DNA of 64,000 bases from Siderastrea siderea (taxonomy: Eukaryota > Cnidaria > Anthozoa > Scleractinia > Rhizangiidae). The DNA lies in contig OZ034968.1 of assembly GCA_964030785.1 (NCBI GenBank), positions 28,296,186 through 28,360,185 on the forward strand, given 5' to 3'. This document shows, piece after piece, positions 49,101 to 60,100 of this stretch. The translations under genes and the position numbers were made by a program. The notes beneath the pieces are model-generated. The model searched no databases and had not been told where the DNA came from. It was given only the letters and a program-made list of their open reading frames with translations. Position 1 is the first letter of the stretch. Every line of letters starts with the position of its first letter.

Positions 49101-52100
49101 TGTGAAAGATGCAATAAAAAAAAACATTTAATAACATTAAATAATAGCATAAGCTGCCCATTAGTAAACTGCAGTATTATTATACCCTTTGTTACTGACC
49201 GGCACAATCTGGCCAGGGATATTTTTCTTGAGGTTGTGGTACAGGCCTTCTTTTGCTCGTCCTGTATGCCATATATACCTGGTTTAGCCAAATATACCCA
49301 CCTGCCCCAACCTAATTCAGCCTTTAGTATTTCATCATAAAATTGTAAACCATTTAATTTTTTGGTTCTGAATTAAATTTTGACTGGCAAAATATGGAAA
49401 TGTCTTGGTCTTGAATGTTAAAACTGTGCATGTTAACTGTCAGTGACAAGATTTTATTAACAGGTGTGTATGTACATGCATGTACATGTTGCTCGCATCA
49501 ACCTTTTGAGCATGACACACACAAGCTTGCAGGAATTTTACTTTCTATATAGACTGAACTGCATCAGCAAAGCTGTAGAGTCGTATGATACTCACTTATG
49601 TCATTGTAGTTATGTTCCATACATTTGTAACGTGAACCCATTGGTGCAGTTACATTGAAGACTAAACACAAGTCATGATCTTCAGTTATTCCCATGGACT
49701 TGCAGTTTTTGGTGCTGTTACAAATCACGCAACTCCAAGACTTGGTAAGTGTACTTGTCTGATTTACCACTAGATGACAACCGTTAACTGGTCTCAGATC
49801 TTTTACATCAAGATCTGTTTCACCTGTATAACAGGAATTAGGGCAGGTCCTGCAGTATAATAAGTCATACTGCATGATTCCTCTAACGGGTATAGTCTCC
49901 AGAGAGACATTTATAAACAAGGGTGGCCATCCATATGCAGAAACCTTAGGAGTGTTGGGGACTGTTAATGTCACTGTATGATTTCCTGAAACTTAAAAGG
50001 AATAATAGATAGTCAGAAATATTGTTTGCTATATAATTTCATTGACCAGTATTTTACCTCTCAATAATTATTATGTTGACTTCCAGCTTAAATAAACCAG
50101 TCAACACGTTAAAATGCAGACTGCATACTGTCATTTTCTACCTATTTAGGCCTAGAGTATAGTAGGTCTAAGTTTATTCAAACTACACCCCCCAGGGGGG
50201 GGGAGAAGGGTATCTCCACATATAAGCTACCGGTATATGGGTACAGTATGTGCTGCTGTGAAGGATATGCAGGTTTTCAAGCAGTTTAGCTTGGGAATGG
50301 ATGTAGTAATAAGAGACTTTTGGTCTAGAACAGGGTATCATTTACCTGGAAACTTATCAGTTGTATGAGGAATTAAGTCTAGAATGGAGATTGACATTCA
50401 GTGAGTCTGGATACTGATATAGGTAGAGATTTTTGGTGTCTCAGATAGAATAGGGTTGCCTAATGCAGTTGAGCATGGTGTGGAATAGTGGGGTCTCAGA
50501 GTCCTAGCAGCCATCCCCACCCAAAATTTTACAGAGAACCACTCCCAGGACTACACTGCTGAATGTCTTATAACACTTCTGACAAAATTTAAATGTTATA
50601 TTTTTCACGATTAAAAAGATATACATCTTATAAGATGTTTCGGTGTGAAGTATCGTCGTATACTTTTACGAGTCGAAATACAGACGAGTAAAAATATACG
50701 GCGATACTGTATTTTCTCAATTAAACGCACCTGGCGTTTATTTCAAACTTGGCATGGTGGACCCGGCATTTCTTTGAATTAGCAGTTTATTTGGGCCCGC
50801 CATTTTTCAAGAAACGGTTATTATTCGTTTCTCTTGGCAGCTGTGTATCTTACCTTTAAATCTTAAGTTTATTATACAACAAATAAATGTCTGAGGGGCT
50901 TATGACAATTCTCTCTTTTATACCCGGCGTTTATCTGGGGTCCGGCGTTTAATCGAGAAAATACGGTACTTCTCACCGAAACATCTAGGGTGCGTTTCTT
51001 TGGGAAAATCCAAATCCGGATTCTTGTATCCAAAAACGGATTTTGCGTTTCTTTACCTAAATCCGAAAATGGATTAATCACGGATTAGCGATCTGAAGAA
51101 TCCACACTCCGAGTGGATACATCAGATCAAATCTAAATCCGGATTTTTAGGATTCGTGATCCGTGCGTTTCTTTAGGGGAAGGATCCGAAAATAGTACAT
51201 CTGTCAAGTGGTCTTCCATGCAAATTTACTGGTCTCGCCATATTTTCTCTCGATCTTGCGTGACAAAACATTCGATCGTAAAAAAGAATATTCAGGTGAT
51301 TATTCCGTTCCGTATATTTGAAATATACACGTCAGGATAACTTCATTTGTGTACCACTTCTGTAATTCAGGGACCAGATTTTGTTAACTGTGAACGCAAA
51401 TAGCGAGTTCACTTGAACTACTGCAGATACTGTCCTTGTTTATAAATTATTTGTATTCCATTCTAGTTTAATTCTTGGGCAGTACAAGAGTAATATCGTT
51501 CTGACATATATATTGCGTGCCTCCAGCCTGTCTTGTCATGACAAAATAATCCTTTTTCGGATTTTGCGTTTCTTTGGTGTCGAAGAATCCATATGATCTG
51601 GGATTACAATCCGTTTTCGGATTTTCCCAAAGAAACGCACCCAAAGTTACAGTTGTATTATGACAATAACAGACAGTATTCCCTGGAGAATATGTGCAGA
51701 CTTAATAACGTACTCTAGAGCAGACAATATTTTAAAATCTTCGTTAGACTGGGCCCGGGGTGAGAGATTCTAAGAACCAGATCGCTTTAATTTCCTAATA
51801 TCTCCATAATCTCTTGGACCCTGTAAATACAAACCCCCTACATGTACCTCCCATCCTTCTCTCCAAGAGTCCATCGACTAATTTCAAGAATCGTTAATAT
51901 CCACTGCGTAACTTCATTTACAGTAATGTGCATTCTGAATAATTCCAGTAAGCTAATAACAAGGAACAATATCAGCTGTCTTACTATATACTGACAACAA
52001 ACGGGCAAAGCAAGCGTTTCCGCCATGCCAACCTTAGACACTCACTGTCTACTAAGCCAAGAGAGCTCAAAAACGCTTGAGCTACAGTCAGGAGATAAAC

Positions 52101-52308
52101 CTTCCGACGATCGACCTTTACACTGAAATTCTAGCCATGAAATGCGATCATGATGGGACCTGTTGACGACCTCATAAGCACGTAAGCATGCTGCCTGGGC
52201 ACGCTCATTTACCTAAACAAAATAATGAGGATTGCGCTTACCTGGAACAAGATTTACAGCAGCTAAAGAGGTTAAAATCGTATAAATTCTAAGGAATTTT
52301 AAAATCAT
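36956..52308 (-). CDS. Type I cytokine-receptor-like membrane protein (gp130-like, short tail)
   Basis: Full gene model read from splice sites. Exons on the minus strand: 52308-52242, 49985-49596, 49085-48937, 48484-48298, 43486-43407, 42510-42228, 38454-38316, 38047-38002, 37081-36956. Every junction is in phase and the sum is 1467 bp (488 aa plus stop). Residues 1-22 are a signal peptide. Residues 23-152 form a Cys-rich first fibronectin-III-like domain, 153-264 a second (motif FTSLTPWTNYSVTI), 265-385 a third. Residues 403-426 are a transmembrane helix with the stop-transfer run RKKKKR. The 62-residue tail has Tyr452 and Tyr467 and no clear proline-rich Box1. No WSXWS motif was seen. The fold order resembles gp130/IL-6-receptor-type receptors, so a role in cytokine-like signalling is inferred. 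It shares a promoter with the plus-strand receptor at 52490. One donor (38315, GTTTGC) is non-standard but forced by phase. Ligand unknown. Confidence 0.8.
38002..38047 (-). CDS. Exon 8 of minus-strand receptor: juxtamembrane micro-exon
   Basis: 46 bp, encoding ERNRRSSLEEVIGDL after a split Arg. A pyrimidine-rich acceptor ends AACAG, and the donor is CTG|GTAATG. Phase 2 in and phase 0 out fit both neighbours, which is the main reason for calling it. Confidence 0.65.
38316..38454 (-). CDS. Exon 7 of minus-strand receptor: transmembrane helix
   Basis: Strong acceptor (TTTCTTGCAG). Encodes a short linker, then VAIVVGCLSSLILILAAFY and VWI, followed by RKKKK. The frame stays open to a stop at 38273, so an intron-retained, shorter-tailed form is possible, but a phase-2 splice at 38316 joins perfectly to the next exon. 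Confidence 0.75.
38735..38826. repeat. Short hairpin element
   Basis: AGCCTGCGA...GTCGTTTCTCTCCG meets CGGAGAGAAACGAC...TCGCAGGCTA as an inverted repeat of about 43 bp per arm. It lies in the intron between receptor exons 6 and 7, close to a SINE. Confidence 0.6.
38830..39041 (-). mobile_element. tRNA-derived SINE
   Basis: Read on the minus strand the head begins GGGGGCGCGGTGGTGTAGTG. It has an RNA polymerase III A box (TGGTGTAGTGG, matching TRGYNNARNNG) and a B-box-like GGTCCGAGGTCC about 40 bp on. The tail is unrelated to tRNA. The head is 39041 to about 38968. Too degenerate to be a working tRNA gene. Confidence 0.55.
40362..40450. repeat. Tandem GGTCACTCGT-type repeat
   Basis: About eight imperfect copies of a 10-11 bp unit (TGGTCACTCG) inside the hAT element, in its 5' part. 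Confidence 0.75.
40823..41690 (+). pseudogene. hAT (DUF4371/ZMYM1-like) transposase remnant
   Basis: The first 98 codons (40823-41119) are open. After that, conserved motifs of the family continue in order but in changing frames with internal stops: the zinc-finger and SEYP...VDGVF region near 41090-41170, the HHDAMNATESF region near 41290, and the CGRQCIALRG region near 41450. The catalytic C-terminal part with the dimerisation domain is missing. Confidence 0.6.
42228..42510 (-). CDS. Exon 6 of minus-strand receptor: rest of third FN3 domain
   Basis: Acceptor CTGCAG at 42511-42512. The exon continues KWQ with PTDGLIWNG, giving a continuous FN3 B-C strand region across the junction. Ends LLREP in phase 1 at GTACAG. 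An open plus-strand frame over the same bases is a shadow. Confidence 0.8.
42841..43200. repeat. (GAAT)n then (GACT)n tetranucleotide arrays
   Basis: (GAAT)n at 42841-42893 and a long (GACT)n array with CAGACTGA variants at about 42955-43200. It lies in the receptor intron between exons 5 and 6. Confidence 0.9.
43407..43486 (-). CDS. Exon 5 of minus-strand receptor: start of third FN3 domain
   Basis: Encodes EPSKPPQLQPCEVFC and ends SATLKWQ, again with the conserved Trp, at donor GTAAGC. Phase 1 in, phase 0 out. It is separated from exon 4 by the 4.8 kb intron that carries the tandem duplication. Confidence 0.8.
43690..44102. repeat. MITE with inverted ends of about 40 bp
   Basis: Left end TTAAGACGGATTCCGCTC with CAACGTTCGAGCAATAAG; right end carries the complement (44060-44102), ending GGAAATCGTCTTAA. 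No transposase. In the receptor intron between exons 4 and 5. Confidence 0.7.
45721..45935 (-). pseudogene. Broken copy of the type II membrane exon (unit A)
   Basis: Aligned with 47424-47645 of unit B. The start codon is changed and 4 bp are missing inside the membrane segment, which shifts the frame. The downstream frame (NVKKGYWQVGNELLHEAGSS) survives in the shifted register. Confidence 0.4.
47424..47645 (-). CDS. Possible N-terminal exon of a type II membrane protein (unit B)
   Basis: I do not recognise the protein. 74 codons from ATG at 47645: a basic N-terminus (LLRHRKHRIVLSK), a membrane segment ILVYVVVVMFTCLILG, then a polar stretch ending GSSWI before a possible donor, GTATAA. A short basic tail, one signal-anchor and a polar stem is the layout of Golgi type II enzymes. 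No following exon was found, so it may be a duplicated fragment. The matching place in unit A has lost the ATG (AAG) and carries a 4-bp deletion. Confidence 0.3.
48298..48484 (-). CDS. Exon 4 of minus-strand receptor: second half of second FN3 domain
   Basis: Contains TYTFTSLTPWTNYSVTI, the classic fibronectin-III F/G-strand pattern (L-T-P-W-T-N-Y-S-V). Phase 0 in, phase 1 out. Confidence 0.85.
48937..49085 (-). CDS. Exon 3 of minus-strand receptor: first half of second FN3 domain
   Basis: Begins PPKSIQLFSRKRRQLTVWW, the usual start of a fibronectin-III domain with the conserved Trp. Phase 1 in, phase 0 out (AAG|GTAATT). The plus-strand gene has the equivalent exon at 63062-63207 with the same phases. 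Confidence 0.8.
49596..49985 (-). CDS. Exon 2 of minus-strand receptor: Cys-rich first FN3-like domain
   Basis: 129 codons with many cysteines and several N-glycosylation sites, bounded by acceptor TTTCAG and donor GTGAGT, both phase 1. It occupies the same place as the 61936-62319 exon in the plus-strand gene and has a similar length, so the two are probably homologous. Confidence 0.8.
50707..50966. repeat. Short TIR element with TA target sites (pogo-like MITE)
   Basis: Ends CTGTATTTTCTCAATTAAAC and GTTTAATCGAGAAAATACGG are inverted repeats of about 22 bp, each next to TA. The terminal bases resemble those of the pogo-like element at 53932. Inside, the GGCGTTTAT motif is repeated. Confidence 0.65.
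50988..51642. repeat. MITE with perfect 24-bp terminal inverted repeats
   Basis: Left end GGGTGCGTTTCTTTGGGAAA plus four more bases is repeated inverted at the right end. Sub-terminal GGATTTTGCGTTTCTTT words recur inside. No transposase. It starts about 20 bp after the previous MITE. Confidence 0.75.
52242..52308 (-). CDS. Exon 1 of minus-strand receptor: signal peptide
   Basis: ATG at 52308 opens a 22-residue hydrophobic leader (MILKFLRIYTILTSLAAVNL then VP) that ends in phase 1 at a perfect donor, CAG|GTAAGC. It joins in frame to the exon at 49985, whose first residues read NHTVTLTV. Confidence 0.8.
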
Positions 52309-52489
52309 GATTTTGATAATAAAATAACTCGAAATCTACAATCATGCCGCCCATCATGGCCGCCGCGCGGATTCTTGGGAAACCGGAAGTGGATGTTTTC
52401 CGAGAATTTTGTTGCCTTTGATTGGTTCTTGGTTTACAAACATGGCGGCATGAAAGGACAACTATGGCTTGTGCTTTTGTGAGCAAATT
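52309..52489. promoter_or_regulatory. Bidirectional promoter of the receptor pair
   Basis: Only 181 bp separate the two opposing start codons. No TATA box. Motifs seen: TTCTTGGGAA at 52372-52381 (TTCN4GAA, a STAT-type site), ACCGGAAGTG at 52382-52391 (ETS consensus), ATTGG at 52421-52425 (inverted CCAAT box), and ATGGCCGCC/ATGGCGGC on either side (YY1-like). This is a typical compact TATA-less divergent promoter. The STAT-type and ETS sites abut each other; co-regulation of the two receptors is inferred. Confidence 0.6.
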
Positions 52490-52577
52490 ATGCTAATGAA
52501 CGTCGTAGCAAGTGCCATTTTGTTCTTATTTATCGGACCGTTTAACCATGTAAGGACGCGGGAGACAGGGACGACAG
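52490..52577 (+). CDS. Exon 1 of plus-strand receptor: signal peptide
   Basis: ATG at 52490, hydrophobic leader [15 protein letters not shown], then a Thr/Arg-rich linker to donor ACAG|GTAGGG in phase 1. An earlier GTAAGG donor at 52550 would leave phase 0 and does not fit the next exon, so the later one is preferred. Confidence 0.65.
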
Positions 52578-55252
52578 GTAGGGAAGCTTTGGTTTTTGAT
52601 CATTGCGTTGTTTGCCGTAAATTTCTGCGTGAAAATGGAGTAGGTAGAAGTGAAAGTGAGTAGACAGAAATGCCTGCACGAATGCGGAAATTGGGTATGG
52701 ATTTTCCGCAAGTCTTTCCGCTTTCTCACATCGAAATGTTTTGTTGTTTACTTTCGGATAAATTGTTTCTTTAGAAATTAAGCGTTAAATAGTGAAACAT
52801 TGGGTTAAATTTGCGGAAAATATTGCCTTTGAACAACAACCTGCAATCGTGATGTCGATGTTTAGCTCATAATTATATTTATAAAGCTTCAGGTGTCATA
52901 TTACGCTGTAGTATGAAACCGATAGTGCTGATTCGTTGGTTATTGAATATACCCTCGTATCAATGTGAATGAGCTACAATACCCAAGAAGTAAGGCAAAT
53001 TTAAGAAACTGGATTGGAATTGTCGGGAATTGAATATAAAGACCAGATTTGAAATCTCAGGCTATGCCCACGGGTTGAATTAAAATGTAGCTTTATACTG
53101 GCAGATTTAAAATAGCAATGATGATTATATAAAAACATCTAGGTGGCTTTCATCTGCATGCATAAATTAATTTACCCTAGCTAGTTTTCTTACACCACCA
53201 AGGTGCCTGTGTCGCTAGCTGCCGGTGCTGCCTCAATAGCAAGTGTCAGGTTTCTTTTTTTTTTTAGACCTCTTTACTTTATTGCCCAATATTGTATGTA
53301 AGTTTAGCACTTAAAACGTTAACAACATTGAGCAGAAAGTCTCAGATGCCTTTCTGGGCCCATTGAGGAGACCCTTTGTCAGTTTACACCAATGGTTAAT
53401 CATTTGATGGCATGGACGATTTTGGCTCTAGGAAATGAGCTTTTACATCATCAATACTATACCGGGGAGGTGCTTACATTGAATATTTCGATAAAATATT
53501 ACAAGTGTGCAATCTCTGTTTCATTCTACCTTTTCTCTCATATTTAATATTCTCAATTTACGTTTAAAAGAATAACTTGACTGACTATCTCTTATCTCAT
53601 CCGTCAAATTAATTATAAATATCTACCCCTTTGTTTGCAACAGTAAATTTTCGTACATTTGTTTAACTCACAGGCTTATGTAGACTTTTACTTATTACAC
53701 TGTAGTATGAAACCGATATTGCTGATTCGGTGCATTGTAAATCCTGACCACTGAAAAGAAAAGAAAAAACGGCCAGTGAATTTTTTTCAGTGGTGAGGTT
53801 TTTATCAGTGTTGCAAAATGTCATTTTACTGAACGGGTATTATTACCTTGGGATGATTCTGAAGTACACATTGCAGTAGTGCTCACTAAAGTTCATTTCT
53901 AGAACAAGGTTCACTTTATAATTAATTAGTACTGTATTTATTCGCCTATAAGCCGATCCCGGCTATAAGCTGAGACCCTAAACTTGTAACGCAGAATGCT
54001 GACCCAATGTTGACAAAAAAAATTCAGGAAACTCTCAGCTATAAGCCGAGACCCAAAAATTGAGCAATCTGCTCGAATAAAGCACAAAAAATATTGCGCA
54101 AATTTCCTAGGAAACTTACAAATTCAAGTTGAAGTGAATAATAATCACGATCGAAGTGCTGACCTCTAAGGAAATACCTTCTAAAGTTGTTGATTAATAA
54201 ACATGATCGAAATGCTAACTCCGAAATCGCAAGAGATTACGGCATTAGCGAGTCGATGGTCTGTCGCTGGAGACGTGACCAAGGAGTCCTATTCAACGGC
54301 GAGCTGAAGATGTCTGCCAGATGAAAGACGATGGGCTGCTACATCCCAAAATATCCTGAGCTCGATCAACAGTTGTTCGAGTGGTTTACGGAGCAAAGAA
54401 GTCAAGGTGAGAATTCATTTGTTATGTCTATGTTTTTTTGGATGAAACCAAAAATTAAATGAATTTGTCACGCAACTTTTTGACTGTGAGCGTTGTTTGC
54501 ATAGTATCACATTTCAACTCACTCGTGGGAACCAATACTTCCGATTGGTTGCAACCTCATGGAGTCAAAACAATGCTGTCAAAACAAACTTTACATTCGG
54601 CTCGCTCGATTTTATATATTTTCCACAGTGAATTAAATGTTATTGCTTGTGTCGTTTTAGGTATTGCCGTGAGCGGCTTAATGTTACGTCTGAAAGCGAA
54701 GGAACTAGCAAATGATCCAAGGCCTCCCTCGATGGTATCAAAACTGGAAGCGGCGCCATTCCATAAGCCTCCGAATGAAGACAACTCCGGCTCAACGCCT
54801 GCCAGATGACTTAGAAAATAAGATCCTGCAGTTTCACCGCTTCGTGATAGCAGCCAAACAGCGAATGCAGTATCCACTCGTGAAAATCTCTAACATGGAT
54901 GAGACCCCGATGCGGTTTGAGCTACCTTCATCGCGAACCCTTGAGACAATGCCCAAACTCCGGAATATACATTCGCTCGGCTTACACGTGAATAAATGCC
55001 AATTTCCTAATGTTGGAGAAAGTTCTGTTTAGTAAAAACTCTCGGCTATAAGCCGAACCCCCTTCTGTGGCCTAAATTTTACCTAAACTTGGCTTGACTT
55101 TGTCTAAAAATCGCTCGGCTTATAGGCGAATAAATACGGTAATTCACAGATGTCATCACTATTGTATTTTGTTGTTCTTTTCAAATTCGAGAAAAAAATA
55201 AAGTTTATGTATGATGTATCACCTTGTTATTTGAGACTGCAGTACATGTATG

Positions 55253-55293
<41 letters not shown>

Positions 55294-55723
55294 TAAAAAC
55301 TGGACTAGGTATATTGGATTTCTAGCATTGTGATTGGCTGAACAGAGCTAGGCTATCAGCTCATATACCTGCTGCGACAAATATGGTCAATGAACACTCA
55401 ACAACAAAGTGAGCTGAAAGTTTTTCCTCGCGAGCAGTTTTCATTGATTCATTCAACTTTGCAGTGAAACGCTGCAACACTTCGCAAGGTTTTGGCGCCT
55501 TTTTCGTTCAGTCGTGTGAGCGATTCTTGTTCCGTTTAAATTTCTTTTCTCATTTTTCCCGTTCTTTCTTGATTCTTTTTTTTAAATAGTGGTTAAGTTT
55601 TTAATAAAAAAATTATTCTACTCGGGCTTGCTGGATATCAAATGATTATAACCAACTCGGCGCTACGCGCCTCGTTGGTTATCTATCATTCGATATCCAC
55701 CTCGCCCTCGTAGAATAATTGTT

Positions 55724-55763
<40 letters not shown>

Positions 55764-56879
55764 TCAATCTGCTAATGTGTAGAATGGTTTTCAGAGAACG
55801 CTCAACTTTTCAGGAGCAGTAAATATTATAACGAAAATTATTCCAGGCTTCAGATGTATTTCATCGCTTTATTGCTACAGCTCTGTTTTGTATGGCCAAA
55901 GGATGACCACACTCTTCAGGCAATATTGGCGAATGACCGTTAAATTCGAATGCTGGCGTCTATATACAGATGGTTGCTAGGTAGTTGCGTTATGTTATTC
56001 TAAAGTTCTTAAGGACATATCTATTACGATGAGGGCATGAACTCGCTAATTCGTTTCGCTTATTTAGGGTACATAGATCTTTTCTACAGATTATTACAAA
56101 CTTTTCGTGAAGACACAGATTACATTTCTTGCTAAGATTATTGTATGGTCGGCATCTTTTCAGAACTTTCCATTTAATTTCGAAGGGTTTCTTTACATCT
56201 TTGAGAGTCCAAATGTGTTTTGAAAGTTCAGTTTCGTTTCTTCTGTTTGTGTGACGGAAAGAGGTCTGGTGGTTCCTGTACCGTTCCTTGAAGTTCGTTG
56301 CCAGTCCCACGTATGATTCAGTTGCTGCGTCAGTCCTAATTGTTGCTTGGTAAACCACATTTTGTTGAAGGCATTTTCCATCGAGTGGGCACTCTGTTTT
56401 GTTTCGGCAGTTGCACTCTTTTGGTTGCTGCGGTGTTGTCGTTGGGACATTTTAAAGGATGTTTTTGTTGTGTGATGTGATGATGGTTTTCATATTAGGC
56501 ATACATGAGTAGCTGAGCTTAAGTGTATGTCGGTTGAAGATCTTGTGTAGAGGGTGATTTTGTGAAAAACATTTGTCTACGATACCCAGAAACTTTTTTC
56601 CAAGGTTTGTTTTTACGTTTGCATCCCATGGGGGGTTGTACCACGTGATGTTTCTTTTCCGGTTCTTTCTGTTTCTAGTTGTTTGGTTTGCTTCTGGATT
56701 GTATGTAAGCTTAAAATTGTATCCGCTTTCATCAATTGCTTTTTGGTAGGGGGTGATGGCTGCATCGAAGACTTCTTTACTGGATGAAATACTTGTTAAT
56801 CTTTTGTTGATATTATCTGGGATGTTTTTTAGTCATGTTTTTTAGCAACCATCCACCTGCATTACTAAAAAACATCCCA

Positions 56880-56912
<33 letters not shown>

Positions 56913-57091
56913 GTATATATATATATAATTATGTATATATATATATATATGTATATATGTATATATATATATATATGTATATATGTCAGATGTAACTGAT
57001 GAAGGTCTAAGACCGAAACGTTTTTATTTTTTATTAAATTTTTTAACTTTTTAATCGTCAGAAGTTGTCTGTCCTCGCTTTCCTTCAACGA

Positions 57092-57133
<42 letters not shown>

Positions 57134-60100
57134 GTTAATGGTTGCCTCAGGCCAACAAAGAATGCCACTGCATCAGGAGGATCAAAGATTCACAGTCCAA
57201 GCCTCACTGCATGGAATTAAAACTCGTTGAAGGAAAGCCAGGACAGACAACTTCTGATGACTAAAAAGTTAAAAAATTTAATAAAAAATAAAAACGTTTC
57301 GCTCTTAGACCTTCGTCAGTTACATGAAAAATTGAACTTATCAAATCTACAGTGTACCTTAAATAAGATTACAGTACAAAACAAGACGCAAAATACAATT
57401 CAACGCTATGAGTTACGTAACCGGCGTGATTATAACAATACTAAAACGAGGATAATTAAGTGACGCTAATCAAAAACGTTCAAAAATAAAAACAATATAG
57501 TACAGCGATTATATAACGAAAAAAGGAAAACTAAACAATAACAATTAAACGCAATTACAAGGTGTAGATACAGGTACAACACTAAATAAATGAACGATAC
57601 AAGGCAAAAATTTAACAAAAGACCGGAAATATGCTACTATAAAAATAAGACTAAAAACTAAAAACTACTAATAAATTCAAAAAGATAACATTTGCAATGT
57701 GGTAAAAGAAAGAGCAGTCAAAAGGAAAGCAACCTACGTTAACGCAAACATGGATCATAACAAAATCCCAAATCGAGGCCTTTGGAGCCCCAAAGGGCCG
57801 ATAGACAACAAAATCCCTGGGGGGGCCCTTAAACAATAAATGACCGTAATAAGTGTCCCGGACAGGGCCTTAGTATACCCAACACCTAAGAGGCTGACAA
57901 AATCCAAGAAAAGGGCCTTTGAATTGCCATATATCGCGAACAAAGAATCGCAAAAAAACAAAAAGAAAATTAATTATAACAAATTCTATTCCTAGAATGA
58001 AATTCTTTTCTTTTATTTAAACCATGGGGTGCTAAAGAGAACAGCTGAGCACTCCAATAAGCCTCCTTTGTAATTAAAAGCCTGTCGATCTCATCCGAGT
58101 TGTTTGGGGCCTGCACCTGATCAATACATTGAAATGAAAAATCATCTAAAATGTGTGAAGTTTTGTTGAAATGCACTGCTACTTCAGCAGCACTGCTACT
58201 TGTGAGCATAGCAGACTTGTGATTACGAAACCTGATTCAAAAATCAGTGGTTGTAGATCCTATGTATTGCAAACGACATTTCTTGCAAGAAACCAAATAA
58301 ATCACATTTTTAGAATCACAAGAAAGTCTTGAATGAATGGTGTATTTTTTGCCCGTCTGCAAGCTAAGAAATGATTTGGATTCAACAAAGAAATTTCGAC
58401 AGATCGCATCTATTCCTTTCGCATTTGAAACAGCCATTGCTTTGTTGAATTGCTTGAATGTCCCTCTTCGGCAGTTTAACGAAATGGTGCCAATAATTCT
58501 TTAAGATTTTAGTACATGTAGTACATGTATATATATATATACGCACATTGTTTTAGTCTATATGGCGATAAATGATCTGCTGGTCAAGAGATTGTACAGT
58601 TGTGTTGAAATTAATAACTTGCATCCCTATAAAGGTTGTCATTAGTGTTAATTTCTGCATGTGGGTGTGCATGAAGTCATGTACTACAATCTGAGCAAAC
58701 ACAAATTATTGCCTGGCTACAGTATATAATGTATTATTAAAAACTGGACTAGATATATTGGGTTTCTAGCATTTTGATTGGCCGAACGGAGCTAGGCTAT
58801 CAGCTCATATACCTGCTGCGACCAGATATGGTCAATGAACACTCAACAACAAAGTGAGCTGAAAGTTTTTTCCTCGCGAGCAACCTGGCGAGAAAAGTGG
58901 ACCAGAAAAATCACTTGGCAGCAAATTTTAATTAAGTAGAAACACAGTGAAATGCAGACCTGCCAACTCTTATGGTTTCACCGTGAGACTCACGGTTTGT
59001 GGTATCAACTCACCGTCTTAAGATTAGGCCTCCAAATCTCACAGCGAATCAGAAAATCTTGAAATTGCCAAACAATTCAGGTAGTATGAAGCAATATTAA
59101 AAATTCGTGTCGAAAATGGCCAAATTTGTCACATCTAATGTTTGAGGGAAACCTGGGTACAATTCCAACCTTATTCCCATGAAACAAAGGTGCGCTAAGA
59201 TCTCTGGGAAAGTTAGAGCTGTGAACAGCTAACTGGCACCTAGCATCGACAGCGAAACAGAAACTGACTCTTCAAAAAATGCGGCGAAAGAGTACAATAG
59301 GTAGCACAAATAAGGTAAAGAATACCTTGAAACAAGAAATCTACCATTTTTATTTTCATTTAACACATATTTTGGAAATCTCCAGGTTTGAGGTCCAAAT
59401 CTCCAGGTTTTTCTGGTTTTTTTTTCAAAGTCTCCAGATTTGCATGTTTTGGAGGTTGGCAGGTCTGGAAATCGGACATAAGCATTTAATAATTTAAACT
59501 ATCACACGTTCGTCGTGGTAAGTCGGCCGGTGCGAAAATCATGAAGCAATCTAAACAAGTACTAAACAAACTACCAAGAAGGAAGGAAGGGCGAAATTTT
59601 TTCGGCTATAACACGCAAAATTGACATTGGCTTACCTACACTCGTTGTAGCTCTGTGTTCCAACGGGTCCAAATGTTCAGATAGAAATCGGATGTCATGT
59701 AAACAGAGTTGAATCACTTTCCCAGTTGTATGACTGAGTGTTGTTTTTAAGCTTACTATTCTGTCCGCAACCTGTAAACTAAGAACAGCTGCGTTTTGTG
59801 CTTTGTGTTTAACAAACTATGATCATGGTGAATTCTAATGTTCCTCGCTGCAGTAATCTTGCTTCTGAGCTGCATAAAAATTACCTCTTCAAGTTCAAAT
59901 TACTTCTGCCTTCAGTTCGATCAAACACACACGTGATGGCTCCATTGTGCGAACAGATTACAAACTTGTTCCGTTTCAACTCCAGCAGCTAATATGGTGA
60001 AATCATATAGCTTCAATCCGCTTTGAACGATGATTACAACATTATGCTTCAGGAAAAATCAAACATTACCATATTTCAGAGCCAATAATAAGAAGATTTT

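Noticed and set aside
56813..57088. 91-codon minus-strand frame with Ile-Tyr repeats
   Set aside because: Most of it is a translated (TA)n array; only the first 30 codons belong to the Penelope terminal segment.
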